Counted from the stretch's first letter, positions 27,496-36,018 are shown. The stretch is DNA of 64,000 nucleotides from Candidatus Kuenenia stuttgartensis (GCA_945904015.1 CAMDPK010000006.1:19786-83785); one strand, 5' to 3'. The notes: a model not told the origin generated them from the sequence alone. Numbers and translations: made by a program.

Positions 27496-27612
27496 GGATT
27501 GCAAAATGAAAATTGCAAATTGCAAATTGCAAATTGGACAAGCCAAGCGACTCACTCGTTTCAGGTGCCTTCAATTTGCAATTTGCATTTTTCAACTTGC
27601 AATTTGCAATGC
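27496..27612. repeat. Low-G+C palindromic repeat, family G, copy 1 (coding)
   Basis: The left arm is built of AAATTGCAAATTGCAAATTG units and the right arm of CAATTTGCAATTTGCA units, ~45 bases each. Further copies lie at 36965-37099 and 37780-37876. This copy encodes the N-terminus of the deacylase at 27506-29137. Confidence 0.85.
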
Positions 27613-29137
27613 CCTTTTTGCCGCTGAGCCAATCGAGGCCGACATCCTGCTCAAAGGTGGAACCGTCTTTGACGGCACCAACTCGGACGGCAAAGTTGGC
27701 GACGTCGCAATCAAAGGAGACCGCATCGTCGGCGTCGGCAAGTTCGAGGTGAAGTCGGCCGAGTGGGAGGTCGACTGCACTGGTCTCGTCGTCTGCCCCG
27801 GCTTCATTGATCTGCACAATCACAGCGACTCGCAGATCGTGTCGCCGAAAACGCGAGCTAACGTCAACTTCATCATGCAGGGCTGCACGACGATCGTCAC
27901 CGGCAACTGCGGATCAGGACCGGTCGATTGCAGTGAGTACCTCTCGAAGATCGACTCAGCCGGCGCGGGGACGAATGTAGCTCACTTGCTGCCGCAGGGA
28001 TCACTGCGAGGCAAAGTGCTCGGCAGCGCTCAACGAAAGGCGACGGCCGACGAAATCAAGCAGATGCGAGAACTGGCCGACAAGGCGATGCGAGACGGCG
28101 CGTTCGGGATGTCCACCGGTTTAATCTATGTCCCCAGCAGTTACGCCGACACCACCGAGTTGATCGAGATCGCAAAGGTCGTTGGTAAGCACGGCGGCAT
28201 CTACGCCAGTCACATTCGAGGCGAAGGCAAAGACCTACTCGATTCGGTCAGCGAGGCGATCAAGATCGGTCGCGACGGCGGCTGCCCGATTCATGTCTCG
28301 CACTTCAAAGCCAGCGGCCAGGATGCTTGGGGTCTAATTCGTCCCGCGGCGCAGCTCATCGAAGACGCTCGCAAGATGGGCCTGAAGGTCACGGCCGACC
28401 AATACCCGTACATCGCGTCGAGCACCTCGCTGGACGCGACTGTGTTGCCAACTTGGTCGCTCGCCGGAGGCCGAGAAAAACTGCTTGAAAGGCTGAAGGA
28501 CAAAGAGCAGTCCGCTCGCATCATCAAGTTCGTGACTGACCGAGTGGAGAAGGCCGATGACGGCGAACGCATTCGCATCTCGTCCTGTGCGAAACATCCG
28601 AAGTACGTCGGCCGCAGCCTGGCCGACATCGCGAAGTCCGAAAAAACGAAGCCGCTCGACGTGACCTTGAAAATCATCCGCGACGGCGGGGCCGGCATCG
28701 TCAGTTTCAGCATGAGCGAAGAGGACGTGCGCTACGCGATGACGCTGCCGTGGGTTGCGACCGCGTCCGACGGCCGAGCCTATCTTCCCTCCGCCGACAA
28801 ACCGCACCCGCGCAGCTACGGCACCTTCCCGCGCAAGATCGGCGAATACTCGGTGAAGGAAAACGTCCTGCCACTCGCCGCCGCGATCCGCTCCTGCACG
28901 TCGCTCCCCGCCGACATCCTCGGCCTCCCCGACCGAGGCCGACTCGCCGTCGATCACTTCGCCGACATCGTCGTCTTCGACCCGAAAAAAATCCGAGACA
29001 CCGCCACCTTCGACAAACCCCACCAATACGCCACCGGCATTCAATTCGTCTTCGTCAACGGCGAACCCGCCGTGAAAGAGGGCGAGGCAACCGGTGCGCT
29101 GGCGGGGCGAGCGTTAAAGCGTGTGGATGGAAAGTAA
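27506..29137 (+). CDS. Exported N-acyl-D-amino-acid deacylase-like amidohydrolase
   Basis: About 543 residues from ATG, with AAGGGGGA 7 bases upstream (a TTG six codons earlier is less likely). The body is a D-aminoacylase-type amidohydrolase: ILLKGGTVFDGT start, metal-binding GFIDLHNHSDSQIV, MQGCTTIVTGNCGSG, SHIRGEGKDLLDSV, PIHVSHFKASGQDAWG, TADQYPYIASSTSL and WVATASDGRAYLPS. It removes acyl groups from D-amino acids, perhaps from peptidoglycan. The first ~40 residues form a signal peptide (CLQFAICIFQLAICNALFA before AEP) that is translated entirely from a family G repeat. Its start is 15 bases after the acyltransferase stop. Confidence 0.9.
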   Translation: MKIANCKLQIGQAKRLTRFRCLQFAICIFQLAICNALFAAEPIEADILLKGGTVFDGTNSDGKVGDVAIKGDRIVGVGKFEVKSAEWEVDCTGLVVCPGFIDLHNHSDSQIVSPKTRANVNFIMQGCTTIVTGNCGSGPVDCSEYLSKIDSAGAGTNVAHLLPQGSLRGKVLGSAQRKATADEIKQMRELADKAMRDGAFGMSTGLIYVPSSYADTTELIEIAKVVGKHGGIYASHIRGEGKDLLDSVSEAIKIGRDGGCPIHVSHFKASGQDAWGLIRPAAQLIEDARKMGLKVTADQYPYIASSTSLDATVLPTWSLAGGREKLLERLKDKEQSARIIKFVTDRVEKADDGERIRISSCAKHPKYVGRSLADIAKSEKTKPLDVTLKIIRDGGAGIVSFSMSEEDVRYAMTLPWVATASDGRAYLPSADKPHPRSYGTFPRKIGEYSVKENVLPLAAAIRSCTSLPADILGLPDRGRLAVDHFADIVVFDPKKIRDTATFDKPHQYATGIQFVFVNGEPAVKEGEATGALAGRALKRVDGK

Positions 29138-29146
29138 ATATCAACG

Positions 29147-29932
29147 ATGAGTAGATCCACGCAGTCGATTGACTCAGCAGCAGAATTGGCACGTCGATTT
29201 CAGTCGCTGCTCTTGGAGTTCGCGGAACATCGCACCGCCGAGGCATCGCGGCTGTCGAAGTTGCTCGATGTGTTTCAGAGCGGGCGAATGAAGTGGGCAG
29301 AATCTCAGCGAGAGACGGCTGATGACTTCAACCTTTTCGGCGTCATGGGCGTTGACGGTAATGAGCTTTGCCACTCGAACGTACTTGCTTGGCTGCTCGA
29401 TCGCCGGATTGAGCATGGAACTCACGCTCAAGAAAAACTAGGTTTTCGTTTATTCCTCGAAGAACTGGCCCCCGACTTTCAACAAGGAGATGCTAGCCGA
29501 GTTCTCGATTATGCGGACGAGCCGAGTTACTGGGTTTGCCGTGAGGTATCCGGCGACGAATCGAGAGTCGATGTTGAGGTCGCTGCACGCAACAAGTTTC
29601 TAATCCATATCGAGAACAAAATCGGCTCAAGTGAAGGGAAACGACAAACTCATCGTGAGTGGCAAGACTTGCAAGCTCGCGGGAAAGAGTTGGGTGTTCC
29701 TGAATTCGCATGTCACGGAGTTTTTCTAACGTTAGATGGAACGCCGCCAAAGAATAATAACTTTGTCGCAGTAAGTTGGAGCCGGATCGCACAGGTGTTT
29801 GCACGGTTTGCGGATGAAGCAAAACCACACGACGTGAAACTATTCGCTCGCCATTATTCCTCCAAGGTCTTCCGAATGCTGATTAAGGCCGAGCGTCAGA
29901 AAGCCGAGGTGATCAATGACGATGTTCAATGA
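29147..29932 (+). CDS. PD-(D/E)XK nuclease superfamily protein
   Basis: About 261 residues, resembling the PDDEXK_4 group (PF14281-type). HSNVLAWLLDRRIEHGTHAQ is the conserved first block. The catalytic core is RVDVEV (Asp), then LIHIENKIGSSEGKRQTHRE, giving D...E-x-K plus the trailing Gln. No signal or membrane segment is present. The next gene overlaps it by 17 bases, so the two form a cassette. Base composition falls here below that of the neighbours, which suggests transfer. Such nucleases are common in defence and mobile elements; a role is not demonstrated. Confidence 0.75.
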   Translation: MSRSTQSIDSAAELARRFQSLLLEFAEHRTAEASRLSKLLDVFQSGRMKWAESQRETADDFNLFGVMGVDGNELCHSNVLAWLLDRRIEHGTHAQEKLGFRLFLEELAPDFQQGDASRVLDYADEPSYWVCREVSGDESRVDVEVAARNKFLIHIENKIGSSEGKRQTHREWQDLQARGKELGVPEFACHGVFLTLDGTPPKNNNFVAVSWSRIAQVFARFADEAKPHDVKLFARHYSSKVFRMLIKAERQKAEVINDDVQ

Positions 29933-30548
29933 GCCAGAAGTTGTGCTGATCCGCAGGTGGGCGGACGTACGACTACTTGAAGATGGGGTAAAATCGATAC
30001 GCGGTAAATACGCCGAGATTTTTGAAGAGGTGCTTCAAACGGTACAGAAGAAACGTCGCGACCTTAATTCCCCGTCAAGCAAAAATCTGCGACGGTACGG
30101 CAGTGTAGGAATAGCGAAAAAGGCGTGGCTCTCTGAAACCAATTCTCGGCACTCAGCAATGTGGATCTATAACATTGGGATAGAAAATCTGATCGAGCAG
30201 GACCAAGAAGCACCGCAGATGTCGGTGCAAATTTATGATCCAGATGTTGACCTTCAAGAGGCGACAAATCGACTCCGTGAGTACGCAGAAGGGCTTGTAG
30301 CTAAAAAGTCTATTAGCGAGGACGAGTTTCATAGGATCGGTTTTGATTGTGATAAATCCGAAGCGTATCTCTGGTCTCCGTTGAAGGAATCACGCGACGA
30401 GTTACTTGAACTACTCCTCAAAGATGAAGCTCGCGGCTTTATCGACCATATGGTTCAGCATTTCGAGTGGTTGGCAATGTTTGCTCCAGTTGTGGACGAA
30501 TTTCATTTGGCTAAGACAAAGACAGCAAGTCCGAAGAGATCGCCATGA
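29916..30548 (+). CDS. Unknown protein, overlapping partner of the PD-(D/E)XK gene
   Basis: About 210 residues; the ATG overlaps the upstream gene by 17 bases, with GAGG seven bases before it, so translation is probably coupled. It is soluble and mostly helical, with blocks RRWADVRLLEDGVKSIRGKY, AKKAWLSETNSRHSAMWIYN and DVDLQEATNRLREYAEGLVA. It has no motif I recognise. Sampled 60-base blocks are 38-52% G+C against 57-68% in the neighbouring deacylase gene. The context (nuclease-like partner, low G+C, tight overlap) suggests an immunity, specificity or sensor subunit, but that is inference only. Confidence 0.7.
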   Translation: MTMFNEPEVVLIRRWADVRLLEDGVKSIRGKYAEIFEEVLQTVQKKRRDLNSPSSKNLRRYGSVGIAKKAWLSETNSRHSAMWIYNIGIENLIEQDQEAPQMSVQIYDPDVDLQEATNRLREYAEGLVAKKSISEDEFHRIGFDCDKSEAYLWSPLKESRDELLELLLKDEARGFIDHMVQHFEWLAMFAPVVDEFHLAKTKTASPKRSP

Positions 30549-30568
30549 TGTCGAGCGGGACGTGTGAT

Positions 30569-31141
30569 CTATGGGCCTTTAATGAGTTGGCTGAGTCGTT
30601 TGAACTCTGGCGAACCGGCGTCAGCGCACCATTCGAACATCACGGATTCGGTGGTGGTGATGATCGCTCCGCTGGCGGCCAGGCGGCGGAGGGCGATTTT
30701 CCAGTCGAGTTTGGCTCGGCTGGCGAGGGCGTCGGCGGGGACGAAGACTTGATAGCCGCTCGATAGCAGGTCGAGCACCGTTTGCAGCACGCAGACGTGA
30801 GCTTCGATGCCCGCCACGACGATTTGAAAACGGCCGTCGGGATGCTCGGCCGCCGTGCCCCAACCCAGACACTCGGCCGCGCTGAAGCAGACTTTGTCCG
30901 GGATCGTCACGCCGTCGAGCAACTCACGCAGTTGCGGCACCGTCGGGCCGAGTCCCTTTGCGTACTGCTCGGTCGCGGAGACCGGCACGCCGAACAGCTT
31001 CGCCGTGTCGATCAGCTTGCGGCAGTTCGCGATCAGCGACTCGCGCACGGGGATCGCCGGCATCAGCTTTTCTTGCACATCGACGATCAGCAATCGGCTC
31101 TCGCCGCGACCGATCAGTTCGTGGCTGCGTTCGTAAGACAT
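30569..31141 (-). CDS. Isochorismatase-family cysteine hydrolase
   Basis: About 190 residues from the ATG preceded by CGAGGAG. The triad of the family is visible: Asp21 in LLIVDVQEKLMPAI, Lys in GVTIPDKVCFSAAE and Cys in VVAGIEAHVCVLQTVLDLL, with the conserved EQYAKGLGPT loop (ATEQY). It resembles YcaC/nicotinamidase-like hydrolases rather than true isochorismatase. It is convergent with the nuclease cassette. The palindromic repeat at 31153-31219 separates it from mptG upstream. Confidence 0.88.
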   Translation of the reverse strand: MSYERSHELIGRGESRLLIVDVQEKLMPAIPVRESLIANCRKLIDTAKLFGVPVSATEQYAKGLGPTVPQLRELLDGVTIPDKVCFSAAECLGWGTAAEHPDGRFQIVVAGIEAHVCVLQTVLDLLSSGYQVFVPADALASRAKLDWKIALRRLAASGAIITTTESVMFEWCADAGSPEFKRLSQLIKGP

Positions 31142-31152
31142 GCGATCTCCTC

Positions 31153-31219
31153 GTAGCCACGCTCGCCAGAGCATGGGTCGTTGCGTTTCACTCGCCCACG
31201 CTCTGGCGAGCGTGGCTAC
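31153..31219. repeat. Palindromic repeat, family H, overlapping the mptG 3' end
   Basis: Arms GTAGCCACGCTCGCCAGAGC and GCTCTGGCGAGCGTGGCTAC with a ~27-base loop. The right part encodes the last ~10 residues of the gene at 31188-32159. Confidence 0.85.
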
Positions 31220-32159
31220 CGCTGTTTTGTGCCGCAGTGAGATGAATCGTGCAAGCTTCGGCAGACGAATGCGACGCGATCTGTTCGCGATAGCGGATGG
31301 CTTCGAGTTCGTCGCGATACAGAACCCACAGCGTCGGGCCCCACGAGGATTGGCCGACTCCGACACAGTCTTGATCGATGAGCCACTTGGCCAACGCGGC
31401 CATCTGCGGATCAGCGAAGATGCCGCCTTGGACCGGCGCGAAATGTGAACCGTTTAGCTGCCCGAATTCTCGGAGGGCGGCGGCGGCGGACGAAAACTCA
31501 GCGTTCGCAACTGCGGGCAGCAATTCCATGAGCACGATTCGGCAAAGCGTCTCGGTCAACGAGGCAGGCATCGGAGTCAGTTGCGAGAATGCGGCGCGTT
31601 CGGCATCCCCCGACAAACCTCGACGGTCGTTGGGTGAGACAAGTAACACTCGCCATTCCGATGGAAAGTCGAGCCGCGCGACGAGCGGACTGATTTCGTC
31701 GGACTGCCGTTTGCCTCCCTCGACCAACAAACCGCCGTGTTCAAAGCCGTGAATGCCGAGCGCGGATCGCGCGCCGCGGCCGACTCGACGAGCCAATTCT
31801 GGGGCGGACACGTTGTCTTCGCCGCTCAACCGAGCCAGCGCGGCGGCCAAGGCGAGTGACGTTTGGGTTCCCGAACCCAGACCGGCGTGCGACGGGATGG
31901 TCTGCGAAAGTTGAATACGACAGGCGTGTGGCCGATGTTCGACGGGACATCGTTTGCGATACTCGTCTCGCCAAGAGGTCAATCGCGAGGCGATCTCCGG
32001 TTCGGCCAAACATTCGTCGCGTTCGGCGGCCTCCACCGAAACCAAACAGCCGGGCGAATCGACCATCAATCCCACGCCACCGAAGTTGCGGCCGTTGGCT
32101 GCCTGCACGGCAAGCAATCCGAAATGCAGTCGCGCGCCGGTTTGAACTGTGATGGTCAT
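31188..32159 (-). CDS. mptG: Beta-ribofuranosylaminobenzene 5'-phosphate synthase-like GHMP family protein
   Basis: About 323 residues from the ATG before TITVQTGARLHFGLL. The GHMP kinase fold is seen in PSHAGLGSGTQTSLALAAAL (residues ~89-108) and the start RLHFGLL is typical of beta-RFAP synthases, which join 4-hydroxybenzoate or p-aminobenzoate to PRPP in methanopterin biosynthesis. Planctomycetes are among the bacteria that carry this C1 cofactor pathway. FGGVGLMVDSPG and WGPTLWVLY are further family-like blocks. The C-terminal tail (NSGSHARQSVGE) is translated from the palindromic repeat H. No other methanopterin genes are in the window. Confidence 0.8.
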   Translation of the reverse strand: MTITVQTGARLHFGLLAVQAANGRNFGGVGLMVDSPGCLVSVEAAERDECLAEPEIASRLTSWRDEYRKRCPVEHRPHACRIQLSQTIPSHAGLGSGTQTSLALAAALARLSGEDNVSAPELARRVGRGARSALGIHGFEHGGLLVEGGKRQSDEISPLVARLDFPSEWRVLLVSPNDRRGLSGDAERAAFSQLTPMPASLTETLCRIVLMELLPAVANAEFSSAAAALREFGQLNGSHFAPVQGGIFADPQMAALAKWLIDQDCVGVGQSSWGPTLWVLYRDELEAIRYREQIASHSSAEACTIHLTAAQNSGSHARQSVGE

Positions 32160-32160
32160 C

Positions 32161-32270
32161 TTGGAGTGCGGCGGCTTGACGCCGCCTTCCATTCGTTTGG
32201 AAAACGGATTCTCGTGGGCAGGATCAATCGCGCTGTAATGGAGCGCGGCGTCAAGCCGCCGCACTCCAAG
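32161..32270. repeat. Palindromic repeat, family B, copy 2
   Basis: Arms TTGGAGTGCGGCGGCTTGAC (32161-32200) and its complement ending CAAGCCGCCGCACTCCAAG enclose ~45 bases. It exactly fills the space between the cytochrome b/c stop and the mptG start, so it holds the mptG leader. Confidence 0.85.
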
Positions 32271-32271
32271 G

Positions 32272-34146
32272 TTAGTCGTAATCTCCGACCATCCAGCGGA
32301 CGAGGAGGTCGAGTTCTTTGTCGAGCAGGCGTCCACCGAAAGCCGGCATGGCGTTGTTGGAACCGTAGTACTTTTCGTGGCCGGGATTGGTGAGGAACTC
32401 GCGCAGCCAACGCTCGCCGCCGTAGTTCGTCAGTGTTGGGCCGGCTCCGATTTCGCCGAGCAGCATGTCTTCGCCGATCGGATGGAGCGAGTGGCAGTCG
32501 ATGCAATTCGTTTCAAACTTGCCGACCGGGAGTTTTCCGGTCTCGAAGATTTGCCGTCCACGTTTCGGAGCTTCGTCCGAGATGCCCGGTATGCCGCGGC
32601 GTTGGCTTTGCGAGTGCAAGAAGGCGACGAGATCGGAGAGAGCTTGTTCGTTCTCTTTCACTCGCCAGTGTTGAGCGTGTGATGTGGACCAGCTCGCCAT
32701 TTCTCCTTCGAGGAAATGCTTCGACGATTCGGCGACGTTGCCCTCTTTGTCTTTGACGTTCTCCAGCGCGGCAAACGTCCCTTTGAAGTCGGTGATGACC
32801 GACTTGATCCATTCGGGCGAACCGAAGTTGCCGAGATCGGTGGCGGTCGGATTTTCGACAATGCGTTCCTTCGGGCCGTGTTTTTCTTTCTCGACGATCT
32901 TCACGACTTCATGGCCCGTCGCGTCGTGGCCGTTGTAGCGGTGGCAGGGAGCACAGTTGCGAGCGAACAGACGCGGGCCTTGCGTCTTCGGATCGTTCCG
33001 TAGCAACGAGACCGCACCTTCGAGCGGGATACCTGCGGGACGTTCGGCGAGTTCTTCGACGCGGATCGCCTCGACGTGAGCTTGCTTGACTGACGCCTGA
33101 AAGTCCGGATCGTTGGTGTCGTTGTACAACGCCAACCCCGTCAGGCCGACGATGCCGAGCATCATCACCATCATGAAGAGCACATTCAGGACGTGGCCGG
33201 CTCGCCAACGGCCAATGATTGGCAGTGCCGCGAGGATCGCCATCAAGGCTCCGGGGACGTAGATCGCACCGAATGGGATGCCGAGCTTCTCGACCCACGT
33301 GAACCGCAGGAATTGGAACAGGAACAAGAAATACCATTCCGGCCGCGCGGCCGAGTACGCCTCGGACGGATCGGCCGGGGCCGCGAGTTCGGCTCCCTTC
33401 CAGATTGTCAGCGTGAGCACCGTGCCCAGCACGGCGAGGCAGGCCACCGCATCTTTCAACACTTGGTCGGGCCAGAACGTCGCGGCCGGTGCGCGATCAG
33501 GATCGGGAACCGTGATCCCATGCCGCCGGAAGACGGCGATGTGCAGCACCAGAAATGCGATCAATGTGCCGGGCAGGATCCCCGCGTGCATCGCAAAGAA
33601 ACGAGTCAGCGTGTGATGCCCGTATTCGGGACCGCCTTGAGCGAGTTGCTGCAACTGCGAGCCGACGACCGGCGTCGCGCCCATGATTTTGGTAGAAACT
33701 TGCGTCGCGTAGTAGCCCTTCTGATCCCACGGCAGCAGATAGCCGGTCAGGCCGAGGCCCAGCACGATCTGCATCAAGATCAGGCCGAGCCAGAAATTGA
33801 TCTCGCGCGGAGCTTTGTAGGCACCGTCGATGACGACCTGCATGAGATGCAACGCCAGCAGCACGGTCATCGCCTGCGCGGAGAAATGATGCAGCCCGCG
33901 CACCAGCCAACCGTACTGCATGTGGTTCTGGATGTAGTACACACTCTCCCAAGCGGTCGTCGTGCTGGGGCTGTAAGCGGTCCACAGAAAAAGGCCGGTG
34001 ATGACCTGAATGGAGAAGGTGAAGACGAGCGTGCTGCCCCAAACGTATCGCCAGCGTGCTCCGCCGGGGATGTTTTCGTAGAGCGCCTCGTGCATCAGCT
34101 TTTTGAAGCCGGTGCGGTCGTCGAGCCAGTTGATAAGTGCGTTCAT
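32272..34146 (-). CDS. Cytochrome b fused to a diheme cytochrome c (bc complex subunit)
   Basis: About 624 residues. Residues 1-345 are a cytochrome b/b6-subunit IV-like membrane part with eight or so segments; heme ligands are H86/H100 and H187/H202, and the quinol-site motif PEWY is at 269-272. The remaining ~270 residues are a cytochrome c part with two CXXCH sites, CAPCH at 398-402 and CIDCH near 545, plus candidate Met ligands (NNAMPAFGG). One polypeptide therefore carries both b and c functions of a quinol:acceptor oxidoreductase. The Rieske gene is 141 bases upstream on the same strand. Confidence 0.92.
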   Translation of the reverse strand: MNALINWLDDRTGFKKLMHEALYENIPGGARWRYVWGSTLVFTFSIQVITGLFLWTAYSPSTTTAWESVYYIQNHMQYGWLVRGLHHFSAQAMTVLLALHLMQVVIDGAYKAPREINFWLGLILMQIVLGLGLTGYLLPWDQKGYYATQVSTKIMGATPVVGSQLQQLAQGGPEYGHHTLTRFFAMHAGILPGTLIAFLVLHIAVFRRHGITVPDPDRAPAATFWPDQVLKDAVACLAVLGTVLTLTIWKGAELAAPADPSEAYSAARPEWYFLFLFQFLRFTWVEKLGIPFGAIYVPGALMAILAALPIIGRWRAGHVLNVLFMMVMMLGIVGLTGLALYNDTNDPDFQASVKQAHVEAIRVEELAERPAGIPLEGAVSLLRNDPKTQGPRLFARNCAPCHRYNGHDATGHEVVKIVEKEKHGPKERIVENPTATDLGNFGSPEWIKSVITDFKGTFAALENVKDKEGNVAESSKHFLEGEMASWSTSHAQHWRVKENEQALSDLVAFLHSQSQRRGIPGISDEAPKRGRQIFETGKLPVGKFETNCIDCHSLHPIGEDMLLGEIGAGPTLTNYGGERWLREFLTNPGHEKYYGSNNAMPAFGGRLLDKELDLLVRWMVGDYD

Positions 34147-34175
34147 GGTGCTTGATTTTTGGTTGGATTGTTCAA

Positions 34176-34287
34176 CGTAGCCGCCTCGTTCCGCGAGGCG
34201 GAGCGAATTGCAGGCGATGATTGATTGTTTGTTCGTTGGAAGTCGATGAAGCGTTCGCTCCTCCTCGCGGGAGCGAGGAGGCTACGT
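34176..34287. repeat. Palindromic repeat, family I, between Rieske and cytochrome b/c genes
   Basis: Arms CGTAGCCGCCTCGTTCCGCG (34176-34204) and CGCGGGAGCGAGGAGGCTAC (34251-34287) enclose ~45 bases within one operon. Confidence 0.8.
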
Positions 34288-34857
34288 TCACCCGACCGGA
34301 ATCTTGTCCGGCGTCGTCGCTCGGAAGTTTTGGAATTTGACCCAGACTTCGGTGCCGTTGCGGATTTCAACTTTGAGCGTATCGAGGCCTCGTGGCGGGA
34401 TGTCGTTTTGCATCTCGCCGTCTTCGTCGAAGGTGCTCGTGTGGCAGGGGCAGAAATAGTTTTTGTCCGCCGCCTTATAATCCACCATGCAACCCAGATG
34501 CGGGCAAATGGAGTTAAACGCCACGACTTTGTCTGTGTCCGTCCGCCGCAGATAGACCGATCCGACGGGCTGATTGAGATACGTGTTCCAGGCATCGACC
34601 CGGTCCATGATGATCTTCACCAACTGTGGTTGGCCGTTGATTTCCAGAGCCTCCAGCGTGACCGGCATTTTCAGGAAGCCATCGCCGCTGCCGCTTTTCT
34701 TCTTTCGCATGATCGGATCAAGAAAGAAGGCCAGCCCAGCAAAGGCCGGCACCGTTCCGACGAGCAGGCCGATGCCAGCGGCGAGAATGTGTGTCATGAA
34801 ACCTCGCCGAGGTTCGCCCGGCGGGTGCTCGTGGAGTTCGAGATGAGGTTGAGACAT
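34288..34857 (-). CDS. Rieske iron-sulfur protein of the bc complex
   Basis: About 189 residues. One membrane anchor (THILAAGIGLLVGTVPAFAG, residues ~22-45) is followed by the Rieske domain. The 2Fe-2S ligands are C118-x-H120 in CPHLGC and C136-x2-H139 in CPCH; C123 and C138 can form the usual disulfide. It passes electrons from quinol to cytochrome c. It is encoded first in the module with the cytochrome b/c fusion gene downstream. Confidence 0.93.
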   Translation of the reverse strand: MSQPHLELHEHPPGEPRRGFMTHILAAGIGLLVGTVPAFAGLAFFLDPIMRKKKSGSGDGFLKMPVTLEALEINGQPQLVKIIMDRVDAWNTYLNQPVGSVYLRRTDTDKVVAFNSICPHLGCMVDYKAADKNYFCPCHTSTFDEDGEMQNDIPPRGLDTLKVEIRNGTEVWVKFQNFRATTPDKIPVG

Positions 34858-34897
34858 CGCGTGACTCTCTTTTCAAAGGCGGGAGTTGAGGAAGGAC

Positions 34898-35884
34898 TCA
34901 GGTGGCCAAAGCCGCTTTGATCGCGGTCAGCACTTGAGCAATCGCGGTTGGCACAGGTCCAGGGAGGATTGCACCGGCGGCTTGTTTGTGGCCTCCGCCG
35001 CCGAAACGTTCGGCGATCTCGGCAACATTCAAACCGACTCGGCTGCGGAAACTGATCTTCACGGATTTGGTGGGTTGTTCGATGGCGATGAACGCGGCTT
35101 TGGTCCCTGAAATCTTCAAGCACTCATTGACGAGGTCTTCGGTGTCAGCCGGGACCGCACCGGTTTCGGCGAAGTCTTGCTGAGTCACCGTGATGTACGC
35201 CAGTTGGCCGTCGAAATCGAGCTTCACAGTGCCGAGTACTCGGCCCGCCAATTTGGTTCTGCCGAGGGTCGTCTGCTCGTACAACACTTGGAACAGTAAA
35301 TTCGGTTGCGCACCGGCGTCAATCAGGTCGCCAGCAATGCGGAGCGTGTTCGCAGTTGTCGACGGAAATCGAAACCAACCGGTGTCAGTCGCGATCGCAC
35401 AAAACAGAGCGTCGGCGGCGGCCTTCGAAATCGGCACGTCGAAGAAACGGAACAATTGAAAGACGAGTGCGCCGGTTGCCTCAGCGTTGGTGTCTTTGAA
35501 CTCGACCGCGCCCAAATCATCCGAACTGACGTGGTGGTCGATCAGCACTTTCTTCGCTTTGGTGTGCTTGATGACGCTGCCGAGTTCTGTGAGCTGTCCC
35601 CACGCGCTGGTGTCCAGAATCATGTGGATTTCGGTATCGAGCGCTTCGGCCGAGGTCATCCCCTCACCGAATTTTTTAACTCGCTGTGTCGGGTCCAAGA
35701 ACAGCAAATTGGCCGGTGAACTCGAGGGGTTGACGATCCGCACTTCCTTGCCCATCGCTTCGAGCAATGCCGCCATGCCAAGTTCCGAACCCAGCGCGTC
35801 GGCATCGGGCCGCACATGGCTGGAGAGCACGAAGCGTTGGTGCTCGGCAATGATCGGACGCAGCGGTTCCCAGTTGATCGGCAT
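34898..35884 (-). CDS. nrnA: DHH-family phosphoesterase, oligoribonuclease / pAp phosphatase type
   Basis: About 328 residues. The DHH domain shows LSSHVRPDADALGSELGM, LDTSAWGQL, the name-giving IDHHVSSDDLG and AIATDTGWFRFPST. The DHHA1 domain ends with RFGGGGHKQAAGAIL. This is the NrnA/Bifunctional nanoRNase layout, which degrades short oligonucleotides and 3'-phosphoadenosine 5'-phosphate in the cytoplasm. It lies downstream of ribF on the same strand, separated by a family L repeat. Confidence 0.92.
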   Translation of the reverse strand: MPINWEPLRPIIAEHQRFVLSSHVRPDADALGSELGMAALLEAMGKEVRIVNPSSSPANLLFLDPTQRVKKFGEGMTSAEALDTEIHMILDTSAWGQLTELGSVIKHTKAKKVLIDHHVSSDDLGAVEFKDTNAEATGALVFQLFRFFDVPISKAAADALFCAIATDTGWFRFPSTTANTLRIAGDLIDAGAQPNLLFQVLYEQTTLGRTKLAGRVLGTVKLDFDGQLAYITVTQQDFAETGAVPADTEDLVNECLKISGTKAAFIAIEQPTKSVKISFRSRVGLNVAEIAERFGGGGHKQAAGAILPGPVPTAIAQVLTAIKAALAT

Positions 35885-35908
35885 GTGTCAGTTTCCGTTT
35901 TCTTGTCT

Positions 35909-36012
35909 GGCCGAATGCCGTGAGTCGAAAGCCGATGGCCGCGATACCGATTTTCGGACTTCAGAAAAACGGTACCACGGCCATCGGCAGACGGCCGACG
36001 GTGATCGGCCAG
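35909..36012. repeat. Palindromic repeat, family L, copy 2
   Basis: Arms GGCCGAATGCCGTGAGTCGA... (35909-35947) and ...GGCCGACGGTGATCGGCC (35971-36012), imperfect, with GCCGATGGCC/GGCCATCGGC inside. It is related to the hairpin at 15884-15957. Confidence 0.75.
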
Positions 36013-36018
36013 ACCAAA

